A stretch of 64,000 nt of DNA. It comes from Rhodocyclaceae bacterium (GTDB taxonomy: Bacteria > Pseudomonadota > Gammaproteobacteria > Burkholderiales > Rhodocyclaceae). The position numbers and the translations under genes are program-made. The stretch covers positions 22,438 through 86,437 of the forward strand of contig JAVBYI010000014.1 of NCBI GenBank assembly GCA_030824115.1, in the 5' to 3' direction. Numbering within the stretch: the stretch's first letter is position 1; every line of letters starts with the position of its first letter. Under the pieces are notes generated by a model. The model saw only the letters and a list, made by a program, of their open reading frames with translations. It did no database searches and had not been told where the DNA came from. Below, piece by piece: positions 20,054 to 28,326 of the stretch.

Positions 20054-20935
20054 CTATAGCTCGAACTCGAGGCCCTCATAGGCCAGCATCACCTCGAAGG
20101 GCAAGCCGGAATGGCGTGACAAGGCTTCGGCAAATACCTTTTCAAGATCCTCATCGCTACGGGTTGGCTCGTGATGCGTGCACACTAACTGTTTGACCCC
20201 CACCTGCTGCGCCATGGCGAAAGCATGATCGAAAGTACCATGACCCCAGCCGATTTTCGGGGGATATTCGGCCATCGTATAAGCGGAATCACACACCAGG
20301 AGATCCACCTTGCCAATCGCCGCTTGCAACTCGGCTTGACGCAAATCCATCATGCCCTGATAGTCGGCATATTCCGGGTCTTCCGGCTTGTAGATATTCA
20401 GCCAGGGTTCATGGTCGCCGGTAAAGAACATGGCCTTGCCATTGCTCTCGACCCGGTAACCAAGATCGGTTACCGGATGGTTCATCAATACCGGCGTCAC
20501 CGTGGCATCGCCGATGCTCACCGGCTGGCCCACGGTCAGCGTCACGTATTCGATGCCCGCCTTGAGTTCCGCTTCACGGATCGGAAAATAGCTGTACTGC
20601 ATCTGGACTTCCATCACCTGCTGGATGCCCTGCATGCTCACAATGTCGAAGGCACCATGGATGCGCACTTTGTTGCCGGGAATGTAGAGCGGGACGAAGA
20701 ACGGCAGTCCTTGAATGTGATCCCAGTGCGTGTGGGTGATGAAAATGTTGGCGGTTACCGGCAGTCGGGCGAGCAGCGTCTGGGCCAGCGGGAAGATGCC
20801 GGTGCCGGCATCGAGAACGATCAGGCTATCGTCATCGCTGCGCACCTCGATGCACGTCGTATTGCCACCGTAACGTACCGTCTTCGGCCCGGGGGAAGGA
20901 ATCGAACCGCGCACCCCCCACATCTTCACTTTCAT
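20054..20935 (-). CDS. MBL-fold metallohydrolase
   Basis: The 293-residue protein opens 'MKVKMWGVRGSIPSPG' and carries the metal-binding HTHWDH motif at about residues 87-92, plus later His/Asp ligands ('TGDHEPW', 'CDSAYT', 'THHEPTRSDE'). It resembles phosphodiesterase-like MBL proteins related to the beta-CASP/RNase Z clan, but substrate is unknown. Its start overlaps the HDOD gene stop (ATGA), so the two are coupled. Confidence 0.8.
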   Translation of the reverse strand: MKVKMWGVRGSIPSPGPKTVRYGGNTTCIEVRSDDDSLIVLDAGTGIFPLAQTLLARLPVTANIFITHTHWDHIQGLPFFVPLYIPGNKVRIHGAFDIVSMQGIQQVMEVQMQYSYFPIREAELKAGIEYVTLTVGQPVSIGDATVTPVLMNHPVTDLGYRVESNGKAMFFTGDHEPWLNIYKPEDPEYADYQGMMDLRQAELQAAIGKVDLLVCDSAYTMAEYPPKIGWGHGTFDHAFAMAQQVGVKQLVCTHHEPTRSDEDLEKVFAEALSRHSGLPFEVMLAYEGLEFEL

Positions 20936-21810
20936 CAGGCTGCCCTTTCCGTACCGATTTGCGCAAAGGATTGCGCGTCTTCGACGATCTTTTCCAGGCT
21001 GCCCAGCCTGCCCACAATCGCTTCGAAATCACCGCCGAAGCGCGCCGGGATGTAGGTCAGATCTTCCTCGCGCCACGGGTTGCCGGCATCACCAAAAGCA
21101 TGCTTGCGGCAAATGATATCGGCCATACGCAGGCAATCCAGCATCGCGGTAGGCTCAACCGCTTCCTTATGGTGGTCGCGAATGCATTCCACCAGCGTAT
21201 CGGCAAACTGCCACCGCTTTGCCAACAGCGCCCCCACGTAGGCGTGGTCGGCACCGATATGCTCCTGCTCGGCGAGATAAAGCGGCTTTCCGAAATCAGC
21301 CGCAGTCGCCAGGGCCTTCATGAATTCCACCGACGTGAACTGGGCAAACACCACCTTGCCGAAATCGTGCAGCAAGCCGGCGATATAACAATCGGTTGGA
21401 TCCAGTTCCGTCCGCGCATATTTTTCACACAGGATGCGTGCTACCGCTGCAACGGTCAGCGAATGCAGCAGGTAGCGCTGAATATCAAAACCCGTGGTAC
21501 TGAAACGCGGCAGGATGCCGACCGCCGCGAAAGACAACGCCAAGTTCTTGATCGTGTTGATGCCGAGATAGACGACCGACTGACCGACCGAGGTAATCTT
21601 GCTCGGCAGGCCGTAGTAGGCGGAATTGATCACCCGCAGGATCTTCATCGTCATCACCGGATCCTTCTCGATGACCCCGACCAGATCCTTGGGCAGGCAG
21701 TTGATGTTGCGCGTCATCTCGAGAATCGACTGCACGCTCTTGGGAAAGGCGGGCATCCGCTCGACAGCGGTCATCAGCTTGCGTTCAAGCTCCGGGGTAA
21801 GTTGTGACAT
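20935..21810 (-). CDS. HDOD domain protein
   Basis: The 291-residue protein is an HDOD output domain ('MPAFPKSVQSILEM', 'LLHDFGKVVF', 'MADIICRKH'). It retains an HD pair in LLHDFGK, but HDOD proteins are generally non-enzymatic signalling modules. It is translationally coupled to the MBL hydrolase downstream, suggesting a two-gene signalling pair. Confidence 0.85.
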   Translation of the reverse strand: MSQLTPELERKLMTAVERMPAFPKSVQSILEMTRNINCLPKDLVGVIEKDPVMTMKILRVINSAYYGLPSKITSVGQSVVYLGINTIKNLALSFAAVGILPRFSTTGFDIQRYLLHSLTVAAVARILCEKYARTELDPTDCYIAGLLHDFGKVVFAQFTSVEFMKALATAADFGKPLYLAEQEHIGADHAYVGALLAKRWQFADTLVECIRDHHKEAVEPTAMLDCLRMADIICRKHAFGDAGNPWREEDLTYIPARFGGDFEAIVGRLGSLEKIVEDAQSFAQIGTERAA

Positions 21811-21859
21811 CGCGACGCGATCGGAAGTGAAATAACCGGTCGATTATATCGACGCGCCT

Positions 21860-22762
21860 TCAGGCCGGGGCGACGCGTTCGTAGTAGCGTGCGCGGTAAA
21901 GCAACCGGCGCTTATCAGGCGTTTCAGTAAATCCGCTGCGATCATGCAGCACATTGTTGCAGACCAGTCCCATGCCGGGCTCAAGGCGACCGTGCAGCGT
22001 CCATGGCGTTGGCGTCGCCAGGATGCGCTCAAGCGCCTGACGGGCCGCAGCCGTGGCCGCATGCCAGGCAATACTGACCGTCCGGGCCGTATAGCGCATA
22101 TGCAAACTGCCATCGGCATTCACCGAGAACACCGGGCCGGGCTGCTCGGCACGGGCAATACCATCATCCTCCATGCGCGGCGGAATCGTCATCGCATCCG
22201 GCGCAGACAGGGCGCGGATGTAATCGGGATTTTCATCGCGCAACAAGATGTAGGCGATGTCATGATCGAGCAGCTGGTTGTCACCACCGCTCGCGGCGCT
22301 TTGCACACAATGCAGCATCAGGCCACGGATGGTGCGCTCCGGCAGATTGTAGTAGCCATCGGTATGCCAGCGGATCGGCTTGTCGGTGTAGGGAATGAAC
22401 TCCTTGCGCTCGCCGCGCTGCTCGGCACCGATCACGGAAAGTGGCGAAATGCCATCGTTGTCTGTCAGCCAATGACCATCCAGCGTATGCAGACCAAGCT
22501 GCGCGCCCAGTTTGCGCGGAATCTCCTTGTCAGGATCGCTGCCAGTCTTGCCAACGTAAACCGCCATGTTGCAGCGGGCATTGAGTTCGATCAGTCGCAC
22601 ACGTTCTGTAGGCTGCAGCGCACGCGGATCATCCAGTTCAACGACAATATCATCGAGACGACGCGGCGCCTGGTCGAGTTTGCGCTCACGCCATACAGCG
22701 TAAGCAGCGACATCATCAAGATCAAACGGACTTGGCATAGGAAAGTCAGTCAATCGAGCCAC
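21860..22762 (-). CDS. TauD/TfdA-family Fe(II)/2-oxoglutarate dioxygenase
   Basis: The product of about 300 residues has the iron facial triad: HxD in RWHTDGYY (about 132-134) and the distal His in 'NNVLHDRSGF' (about 272). An Arg-rich C-terminal segment could bind 2-oxoglutarate. Family members hydroxylate substrates such as taurine to release sulfite, but specificity cannot be inferred. The GTG at 22762 has AGGA 7 bases upstream and overlaps the preceding gene by 17 bases; an ATG at 22738 lacks a ribosome site. It is third in a set with a DsrC paralogue and an unknown gene, divergent from the dsr operon, hinting at a sulfur-related role. Confidence 0.8.
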   Translation of the reverse strand: MARLTDFPMPSPFDLDDVAAYAVWRERKLDQAPRRLDDIVVELDDPRALQPTERVRLIELNARCNMAVYVGKTGSDPDKEIPRKLGAQLGLHTLDGHWLTDNDGISPLSVIGAEQRGERKEFIPYTDKPIRWHTDGYYNLPERTIRGLMLHCVQSAASGGDNQLLDHDIAYILLRDENPDYIRALSAPDAMTIPPRMEDDGIARAEQPGPVFSVNADGSLHMRYTARTVSIAWHAATAAARQALERILATPTPWTLHGRLEPGMGLVCNNVLHDRSGFTETPDKRRLLYRARYYERVAPA

Positions 22763-23354
22763 GCAGATCCTGGCGGCGCTGGCTGTGCGCCTGATCGGGA
22801 TCGAACAGGCCGGTGAGGGTTTTATTGATCATCTTCAACGCTTCGGGCGCCTCGATATCCATGGCCTGATCGACGACCCAGAGCTTGTCCTTCTCCGGCA
22901 GCACATCGCGCAAACAGGCCGCAAAGAAGCGTTTGAAACCGAAGTCCGGGCCGTTTTCATCGTACCCAAACTCGGCATATTCGCCGCCACGCTGGTTAAA
23001 CAGATTGAGGAAATGCTGCTGGCTTTCCCCCGGCACCGCCTCACCCAACAGCATGATGCGGTTCTCCTCGACAAAGCGCGCAATGTTCTGGGCCAGCGCG
23101 GTCGTAAACTCAACACGCTCGGCTTCGTCCAGTTCACGATAGGCAATCCGGTCGGCAGACATCGCCAGAAAGACCAGAAACTCACAGACGAAATCGAAAT
23201 AGGGGCGACCGATATCGATATCGTAATCAGCCTTGCGCATGCGCTTGATCGACTCGATGGCGAGCTTCCAGGCCAGCACGGCCACCACCGAGGCCAGCGT
23301 CGCGGGGGAGCGCTGGCCTTTGGTGTGGAACTTGGTTTTGAGGCGGATGGCCAT
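22746..23354 (-). CDS. uncharacterised 202-residue protein next to a DsrC paralogue
   Basis: This is a soluble, helical-looking protein with no motif I recognise. It has acidic and aromatic clusters ('FGYDENGPDFGFKRFFAAC') and a single cysteine. It lies between a DsrC-like gene and a TauD-like dioxygenase on the same strand. A dispersed repeat copy occupies the leader 9-28 bases before its ATG, and no ordinary Shine-Dalgarno is visible apart from the GGCGGGACGG of the repeat itself. Association with sulfur genes is by position only. Confidence 0.7.
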   Translation of the reverse strand: MAIRLKTKFHTKGQRSPATLASVVAVLAWKLAIESIKRMRKADYDIDIGRPYFDFVCEFLVFLAMSADRIAYRELDEAERVEFTTALAQNIARFVEENRIMLLGEAVPGESQQHFLNLFNQRGGEYAEFGYDENGPDFGFKRFFAACLRDVLPEKDKLWVVDQAMDIEAPEALKMINKTLTGLFDPDQAHSQRRQDLRGSID

Positions 23355-23362
23355 GTTTTATT

Positions 23363-23386
23363 GCCGTCCCGCCAGCGCCGACAATT
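23363..23386 (+). repeat. dispersed repeat, intergenic copy before the 202-residue gene
   Basis: A perfect 20-base core is followed by AATT instead of TTTT. A second partial core, CAGCGCCGAC, follows at 23390-23399, suggesting a partial duplication. Confidence 0.9.
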
Positions 23387-23402
23387 AGTCAGCGCCGACG
23401 GA

Positions 23403-23741
23403 TCAGTAGCCGCCCTTGCCCTTCGGCTGCGGCAGGCCGGCCAAACGGCAACCCTGCTTGGCGGCACCGCCATCGGGAAAAAGATCGAACATCAGCTTGT
23501 TGTCTGCCTCGGGCATGTCGCCCTCGTCCTGCAGACCCTTGATCAGGTTACGCAGGTTGGGCGTATGGCCCTCTTCCTGATACTTCTGGCGCAGGTAGTT
23601 GATGACTTTCCGATGTTGATCGGTCAGTTCGATGCTTTCGGCGGCAGCAAACGCGGCCACGGCTTCCTCACTGAAATCAGGCTCCAACAGGTAGCCATAA
23701 TCGTCCACTTCTTTTTCTTCGCCGTTGATGACAATACTCAT
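23403..23741 (-). CDS. DsrC/TusE-family protein lacking the penultimate cysteine
   Basis: The 112-residue protein aligns along its full length with DsrC (27945-28277), including 'GYLLEPDFSEEAVAAFAAAE' and 'GCRLAGLPQPKG'. It keeps the upstream cysteine of the C-terminal arm (Cys98) but ends GKGGY, so the penultimate cysteine that carries sulfur in DsrC and TusE is absent. It may be a regulatory or accessory DsrC paralogue. AAGGAGG precedes the ATG. It is divergent from dsrA, two genes away. Confidence 0.85.
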   Translation of the reverse strand: MSIVINGEEKEVDDYGYLLEPDFSEEAVAAFAAAESIELTDQHRKVINYLRQKYQEEGHTPNLRNLIKGLQDEGDMPEADNKLMFDLFPDGGAAKQGCRLAGLPQPKGKGGY

Positions 23742-23794
23742 GGTTTTCCTCCTTCAGGGATGTTTAGAAATAATATTTATGGTTCATTCTAGCG

Positions 23795-24154
23795 TCAGGA
23801 CTGCGTATCCGCCTGTACGTTGGCCCCAACGTTATCCATTTGGTTGTCCATTTGCTGCTTCGACCAGGTCGCCATCACCTCGGCCCAGTGACCGGCCGTC
23901 ACCGGGTCAATATCGAAGATCGTGAAACGACGATGCTCGCGAATGCGCAAGCGCAGCACCGCCATGCCGCCAGCCTCGAAATCGACCTGTTGCAGTTCGA
24001 TCTCCTGATTGCCGACCGGCACACGAAACTTGTCGAGGCTGGTAATCTTGTTGTCCACGCTGACGTCGCTTTCTTGGGTGATGAGCTGGTCTTCAGATAG
24101 GGGCGGACTATCGCATCGCAAGCCCTGGGAAACCATCACCGAGTCGGGGAGCAA
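23795..24154 (-). CDS. uncharacterised protein divergent from dsrA
   Basis: The product of about 119 residues has no recognised family. It contains 'VPVGNQEIELQQVDFEAGGM' and 'RLRIREHRRFTIFDIDP', suggesting a small beta-rich domain. Start choice is uncertain: a TTG at 24154 has AAAGGAG at ideal distance, while an ATG at 24136 has no ribosome site. It precedes the DsrC paralogue on the same strand and shares its upstream region with dsrA, so co-regulation with the dsr operon is possible. Confidence 0.55.
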   Translation of the reverse strand: MLPDSVMVSQGLRCDSPPLSEDQLITQESDVSVDNKITSLDKFRVPVGNQEIELQQVDFEAGGMAVLRLRIREHRRFTIFDIDPVTAGHWAEVMATWSKQQMDNQMDNVGANVQADTQS

Positions 24155-24201
24155 CAACTACTCCTTTCGGGTAGCTTCCCCTAATCCGTCAGTTGGGGCT
24201 A

Positions 24202-24218
24202 ACCTACCGGCCGGAGGT
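24202..24218. promoter_or_regulatory. inverted repeat in the dsrA leader region
   Basis: The 17-base near-palindrome ACCTACCGGCCGGAGGT lies between the divergent unknown gene and dsrA. It is a candidate operator or RNA hairpin. No promoter hexamers can be assigned with confidence. Confidence 0.35.
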
Positions 24219-24320
24219 ATGGCGCACAGATAAGCGTCGACCGGATAATTCATCAAAATTCGGAACTGGCCGCGCGCCACGCGGACGGTTCCCCTAACAG
24301 CCACACTTTGAGGAGACAAC

Positions 24321-25619
24321 ATGGCCAAACAGCCTCACGCCACCCCTATGCTTGACCAGCTCGAGACCGGCCCTTGGCCCAGCTTCGTGACGGGTCTCAA
24401 GCGTCTAGCCAAGGACAAGGATTACGTCGTCGACCTGCTCGGCCATCTGGAGCACTCCTACAAGACCCGCAAGGGATACTGGAAGGGTGGCACGGTAGGC
24501 GTGTTCGGTTATGGCGGCGGTGTCATCCCCCGTTTTACCGAAATCAAGGATGAGAAGGGCGAGCCCACCTTCAAGGATGCGGCCGAATTCCACACCATCC
24601 GCATCATGCCCCCCCCCGGCATGCACTACGATACCGACACCCTGCGCAAGTTCTGCGACATCTGGGAAAAGCACGGCTCCGGCCTGATCGCCCTGCATGG
24701 CCAGTCCGGCGACATCATGCTGCAGGGTTGCACTACCGAGAACGTCCAGAAGGCTTGGGACGAGATCAACGAAATGGGTTTCGACATGGGTGGCGCCGGC
24801 CCGGCCGTCCGTACCGCCATGTCCTGCGTGGGTGCTGCACGTTGCGAGCAGTCCTGCTACGACGAAGCACAAGCCCACCAGAAGATCGTCAATCAGTTCC
24901 TCGACGACATCCATCGTCCCGCCCTGCCCTACAAGTTCAAGTTCAAGTTCTCCGGCTGCGGCAACGACTGCATGAACGCCATCCAGCGCGCCGACATGGC
25001 CGTGATCGGTACCTGGCGTGACAACATCAAGACCGACGATGCTCTCGGCAAGAAGTGGTTTGCCAAGCACGGCATGAACGAACTGGTCAATGACGTCATC
25101 GGCATGTGCCCAACTCGCGCCCTGCAGATCAAGGACACCAAGGATGTGCGCAAGGATGCCCACATTTCTGCCGTTGCCCTGAACGATACCCAGTCGCTCG
25201 AAATCGACAACAAGGATTGCGTGCGCTGCATGCACTGCCTCAACGTCATGACCGGTGCCCTCAACGTCGGCAACGACAAGGGAGCTACCATCCTTGTCGG
25301 CGGTCACAGCCACCTGAAGATCGGCGCCACCATGGGTACCGTCGTGGTTCCCTTCATCTCGCTCAAGAAGGATGAAGACTACGAGCAGCTCGTCGAGCTG
25401 GCCCAGACCATGATCGATTTCTTTGCCGAAAACGCCCTCGAGCACGAGCGTACCGGCGAGATGATCGAACGTATCGGCCTGGTCAACTTCCTTGAAGGTG
25501 TCGGTCTGGATGTCGATGCCAACATGGTCACCAACCCGCGTATGAACCCCTATGTTCGTACCGATGGCTGGGACGAAGAAGTCGCCAAGATCAACGCCAA
25601 GAAGAAGGCAGCGGCCTAA
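24321..25619 (+). CDS. dsrA: dissimilatory sulfite reductase alpha subunit (oxidative type)
   Basis: The 432-residue siroheme protein forms the DsrA2B2 enzyme that oxidises protein-bound persulfide sulfur to sulfite in the cytoplasm. Siroheme/[4Fe-4S] cysteine motifs are visible as 'GAARCEQSC' and 'SGCGNDCMN', and an inserted ferredoxin domain has 'CVRCMHCLNVM'. GAGGAGA precedes the ATG. It opens a dsrABEFHCMKLJOPNR order identical to sulfur oxidisers such as Allochromatium, supporting the reverse direction. A 127-base gap with a hairpin separates it from dsrB. Confidence 0.97.
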   Translation: MAKQPHATPMLDQLETGPWPSFVTGLKRLAKDKDYVVDLLGHLEHSYKTRKGYWKGGTVGVFGYGGGVIPRFTEIKDEKGEPTFKDAAEFHTIRIMPPPGMHYDTDTLRKFCDIWEKHGSGLIALHGQSGDIMLQGCTTENVQKAWDEINEMGFDMGGAGPAVRTAMSCVGAARCEQSCYDEAQAHQKIVNQFLDDIHRPALPYKFKFKFSGCGNDCMNAIQRADMAVIGTWRDNIKTDDALGKKWFAKHGMNELVNDVIGMCPTRALQIKDTKDVRKDAHISAVALNDTQSLEIDNKDCVRCMHCLNVMTGALNVGNDKGATILVGGHSHLKIGATMGTVVVPFISLKKDEDYEQLVELAQTMIDFFAENALEHERTGEMIERIGLVNFLEGVGLDVDANMVTNPRMNPYVRTDGWDEEVAKINAKKKAAA

Positions 25620-25659
25620 GCCAGGTCGCATCCATACCGGTTGCACAACTTGACCGTTG

Positions 25660-25681
25660 CCGGACCTCGTGTGAGGTTCGG
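25660..25681 (+). other. intercistronic hairpin between dsrA and dsrB
   Basis: CCGGACCTC pairs with GAGGTTCGG around GTGT, with one G-U pair. No T run follows, so it looks like an mRNA processing or stability element rather than a terminator. Confidence 0.5.
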
Positions 25682-25746
25682 TCTTCGGCCAAGCTGATGC
25701 CCCTACTTTAGTAGCGACAATTCATAATTATTTGCGGAGACGATTC

Positions 25747-26820
25747 ATGGCACAACCTCAGATGCGCAAACCCGTCGAGTACTTCCTCGACAACAAAAAA
25801 TACCTCCACCCGAAGTTTGCTGCCAACTATGGCAACTGGAAAACGCACGACCGTCCGCGCCCCGGCGTCCTGCATCACGTATCCAATACCGGTGATCAGG
25901 TTTGGTCCGTCCGTGCTGGTACCCAGCGCCAGATGGACGTTCATACCATCCGTTTGCTGTGCGACATCGCCGACAAGTTCGCCGAAGGCCGTGTCCGCTT
26001 CACCATCCGTTCGAATATCGAGTACATCCTCTCCGAAGAATCCAAGGTTGCCCCGCTGATCGCCGAACTCGAGAAGAACGGCTTCCCCGTCGGTGGTACC
26101 GGTAACTCCGTGTCGATGGTCGCCCACACCCAGGGCTGGCTGCACTGCGACATCCCCGGCACCGACGCTTCCGGCGTGGTCAAGTCGATGATGGATGCAC
26201 TCTACGACGAGTTCAAGAACGAAGAGATGCCGAACCGCGTACGTCTCTCGACCTCCTGCTGCGAAATCAACTGCGGCGGCCAGGCCGACATCGCCGTGAT
26301 CATCCAGCACACCAAGCCGCCGAAAATCAACCATGACCTCGTCGCCAACGTCTGTGAGCGTCCCGCCGTGGTTGCCCGTTGCCCGGTGGCCGCCATCCGT
26401 CCCGCGCTGGTGAATGGCAAGCCCTCGCTGGAAGTCGATGAGAAGAAGTGTATCTGCTGCGGCGCCTGCTATCCCCCCTGCCCCCCGATGCAGATCAACG
26501 ATCCCGAGCATTCGAAGCTGGCGATCTGGGTGGGTGGCAAGAACTCCAACGCCCGCTCGAAGCCGACCTTCCACAAGATGGTCGCCTCCGGCCTGCCGAA
26601 CAACGCCCCGCGTTGGCCCGAGGTCAACGAGGTGGTCAAGCGTATCCTGATGGCCTACAAGGCCGACGCCCGTCCGTGGGAGCGCATGGCCGACTGGATC
26701 GACCGTATCGGTTGGCCGCGTTTCTTCGAAAAGACCGACCTGCCCTTCACCAAGTACATGATCGATGACTGGCGCGGCAGCCGCTACAACCTGAACGCCT
26801 CGGCTCACGTTCGTTTCTGA
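25747..26820 (+). CDS. dsrB: dissimilatory sulfite reductase beta subunit
   Basis: The 357-residue partner of DsrA starts MAQPQMRKPVEYF, with GCGGAGA upstream. It carries 'STSCCEINCGGQADIAV', which binds the siroheme-coupled cluster, and a ferredoxin domain with 'CICCGACYPPCPP'. The DsrB subunits hold the catalytic siroheme in characterised enzymes. dsrE follows after 13 bases. Confidence 0.97.
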   Translation: MAQPQMRKPVEYFLDNKKYLHPKFAANYGNWKTHDRPRPGVLHHVSNTGDQVWSVRAGTQRQMDVHTIRLLCDIADKFAEGRVRFTIRSNIEYILSEESKVAPLIAELEKNGFPVGGTGNSVSMVAHTQGWLHCDIPGTDASGVVKSMMDALYDEFKNEEMPNRVRLSTSCCEINCGGQADIAVIIQHTKPPKINHDLVANVCERPAVVARCPVAAIRPALVNGKPSLEVDEKKCICCGACYPPCPPMQINDPEHSKLAIWVGGKNSNARSKPTFHKMVASGLPNNAPRWPEVNEVVKRILMAYKADARPWERMADWIDRIGWPRFFEKTDLPFTKYMIDDWRGSRYNLNASAHVRF

Positions 26821-26833
26821 GGATCAAGACGAC

Positions 26834-27226
26834 ATGAAGTTTGCCATTCTGATTAACGAAGGCCCCTACACGCATCAGGCCTCCGACACGGCTTTCCACT
26901 TCGCGAAAGCCGTGCTGGCCCGGGGTCACGAAATTTTCCGCGTGTTCTTCTATCACGACGGTGTCAACAACGCCACGCGCCTGACCACGCCACCGCAAGA
27001 CGACCGCAACATCGTCGACCGCTGGTCCAAGTTGGCCACGGGCAGCGAACTCGACATGGTTGTTTGCGTCGCAGCAGCCCAGCGTCGCGGCATCGTCGAT
27101 GACGGCGAGATGAAGCGCAACGGCAAGGATGCCACCAACCTGGCACCCGGCTTCCGCATCTCCGGCCTTGGTCAACTGGTCGAAGCCGGCATCCAGGCCG
27201 ACCGTATCGTCGTATTCGGCGACTGA
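26834..27226 (+). CDS. dsrE: sulfur relay protein DsrE
   Basis: The 130-residue protein is a TusD/DsrE-type subunit of the DsrE2F2H2 sulfurtransferase. Cys78 in 'DMVVCVAAAQRRG' matches the persulfide-carrying cysteine of this family. It passes sulfur toward DsrC. Its stop overlaps the earliest possible dsrF start. Confidence 0.95.
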   Translation: MKFAILINEGPYTHQASDTAFHFAKAVLARGHEIFRVFFYHDGVNNATRLTTPPQDDRNIVDRWSKLATGSELDMVVCVAAAQRRGIVDDGEMKRNGKDATNLAPGFRISGLGQLVEAGIQADRIVVFGD

Positions 27227-27240
27227 TGGGAGACGACACG

Positions 27241-27603
27241 ATGACTACCAAGAAATTCATGTTCGTCAACCGCAAGGCGCCCTACGGCACGATCTACGCC
27301 TGGGAAGCCCTTGAAGTCGTGTTGATCGCTGCTGCCTTCGAGCAGGATGTCTCGCTGGCCTTCCTCGATGATGGCGTGTTCCAGCTCAAGAAGGGTCACC
27401 AGACCAAGGACATCGGCGTCAAGGCCTTTGAAAAGACCTGGGGTGCACTCGAAGACTACGATGTCACCAAGCTCTACGTTGCCCAGGAATCGCTGGCAGA
27501 GCGCGGCCTCACGGCCGATGACCTCGCCATTCCCGTTGAAGTGCTCTCCCGTGCCGAAATCGGCAAGAAGATGGAAGAGCAGGACGTTCTGCTGTCGTTC
27601 TGA
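27241..27603 (+). CDS. dsrF: sulfur relay protein DsrF
   Basis: This 120-residue TusC-like subunit of DsrEFH begins 'MTTKKFMFVNRKAPYGT' and contains 'LDDGVFQLKKGH'. It has no cysteine, in keeping with a structural role. An in-frame ATG at 27226 overlaps the dsrE stop, but the ATG at 27241 has GGGAG at normal distance. Confidence 0.93.
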   Translation: MTTKKFMFVNRKAPYGTIYAWEALEVVLIAAAFEQDVSLAFLDDGVFQLKKGHQTKDIGVKAFEKTWGALEDYDVTKLYVAQESLAERGLTADDLAIPVEVLSRAEIGKKMEEQDVLLSF

Positions 27604-27613
27604 GGAAACCAAC

Positions 27614-27907
27614 ATGCTGCATATCATCAACAAATCCCCATACGACCGTCCCGCGCTTGACTCGGCGCTCCAGACAGGCGAAGGCGGCATCCTCTTCACC
27701 GAGGATGGCGTCTATGCGATCGCCAAGGGTGGTGCTGCCGAAGCCAAGATCAAGGCAGCCCAGGGCAAGTTCAAGTTCTATGCACTCAGCGCCGACGTCG
27801 ATGCCCGTGGTCTGACCGACCGCGTCATGGAGGGCATCTCCGTCGTAGACTACGGTGGTTTCGTCGATCTCGTCGCCGAATACAAAACCAACCAGTCCTG
27901 GCTCTGA
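27614..27907 (+). CDS. dsrH: sulfur relay protein DsrH, cysteine-free
   Basis: The 97-residue TusB-like subunit of DsrEFH begins MLHIINKSPYDRPALDSALQ. The family often has a cysteine where this protein has the alanine of DSALQ (about residue 18), and no cysteine occurs anywhere in the sequence. Sulfur transfer must then rely on DsrE Cys78. GAGGA precedes the ATG. It is followed by dsrC after 37 bases. Confidence 0.92.
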   Translation: MLHIINKSPYDRPALDSALQTGEGGILFTEDGVYAIAKGGAAEAKIKAAQGKFKFYALSADVDARGLTDRVMEGISVVDYGGFVDLVAEYKTNQSWL

Positions 27908-27944
27908 ACGCGCATCACACACGAAATTTACTAGGAGGTATCAC

Positions 27945-28277
27945 ATGGCAATCGAACTGAATGGCAAGTCCTACGAAACCGACGAAGAAGGCTACCTGCT
28001 CAACCTGGGCGAGTGGAACGAAGAAGTCGCTGCTTACCTGGCACAGCAGGAAGGCGTCAACATGACCGAGCAGCACTGGGAAGTCATCACCTTCCTGCGT
28101 GACTACTACAACGAGTTCCAGATTGCCCCGGCCGTTCGCGTGCTGACCAAGGCCATCGGCAAGAAGCTCGGCCCGGAAAAGGGCAACAGCCAGTACCTGT
28201 ACGAACTGTTCCCCTACGGCCCGGCCAAGCAGGCTTGCAAGATCGCCGGCCTGCCCAAGCCTACCGGCTGCGTCTAA
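27945..28277 (+). CDS. dsrC: sulfur carrier protein DsrC
   Basis: The 110-residue protein carries both C-terminal-arm cysteines: Cys98 ('QACKIAGLPKP') and the penultimate Cys109 (TGCV). It is therefore a functional DsrC that presents persulfide sulfur to DsrAB and forms a trisulfide/disulfide read by DsrMKJOP. A very strong AGGAGGT lies 6 bases upstream of the ATG, suggesting high expression. A large hairpin follows the gene. Confidence 0.97.
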   Translation: MAIELNGKSYETDEEGYLLNLGEWNEEVAAYLAQQEGVNMTEQHWEVITFLRDYYNEFQIAPAVRVLTKAIGKKLGPEKGNSQYLYELFPYGPAKQACKIAGLPKPTGCV

Positions 28278-28286
28278 GCATCTGGC

Positions 28287-28326
28287 GGCGGGAAGCCCGG
28301 CCCCGGCAGTCAGGGGCCGTCCCGCC
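28287..28326 (+). terminator. large hairpin after dsrC, overlapping a dispersed repeat
   Basis: GGCGGGA (28287-28293) pairs with TCCCGCC (28320-28326), and inside it GGCCCC (28299-28304) pairs with GGGGCC (28313-28318). The right arm is part of a repeat copy. TTTT follows at 28336-28339. It may partly terminate or protect dsrC mRNA. Confidence 0.6.

Noticed and set aside
24217..24234. 16 of 17 bases shared with 63656-63672 (TGGCGCACAGATA.GC)
   Set aside because: A single pair of this length with one mismatch is expected by chance within 64 kb; no flanking similarity.
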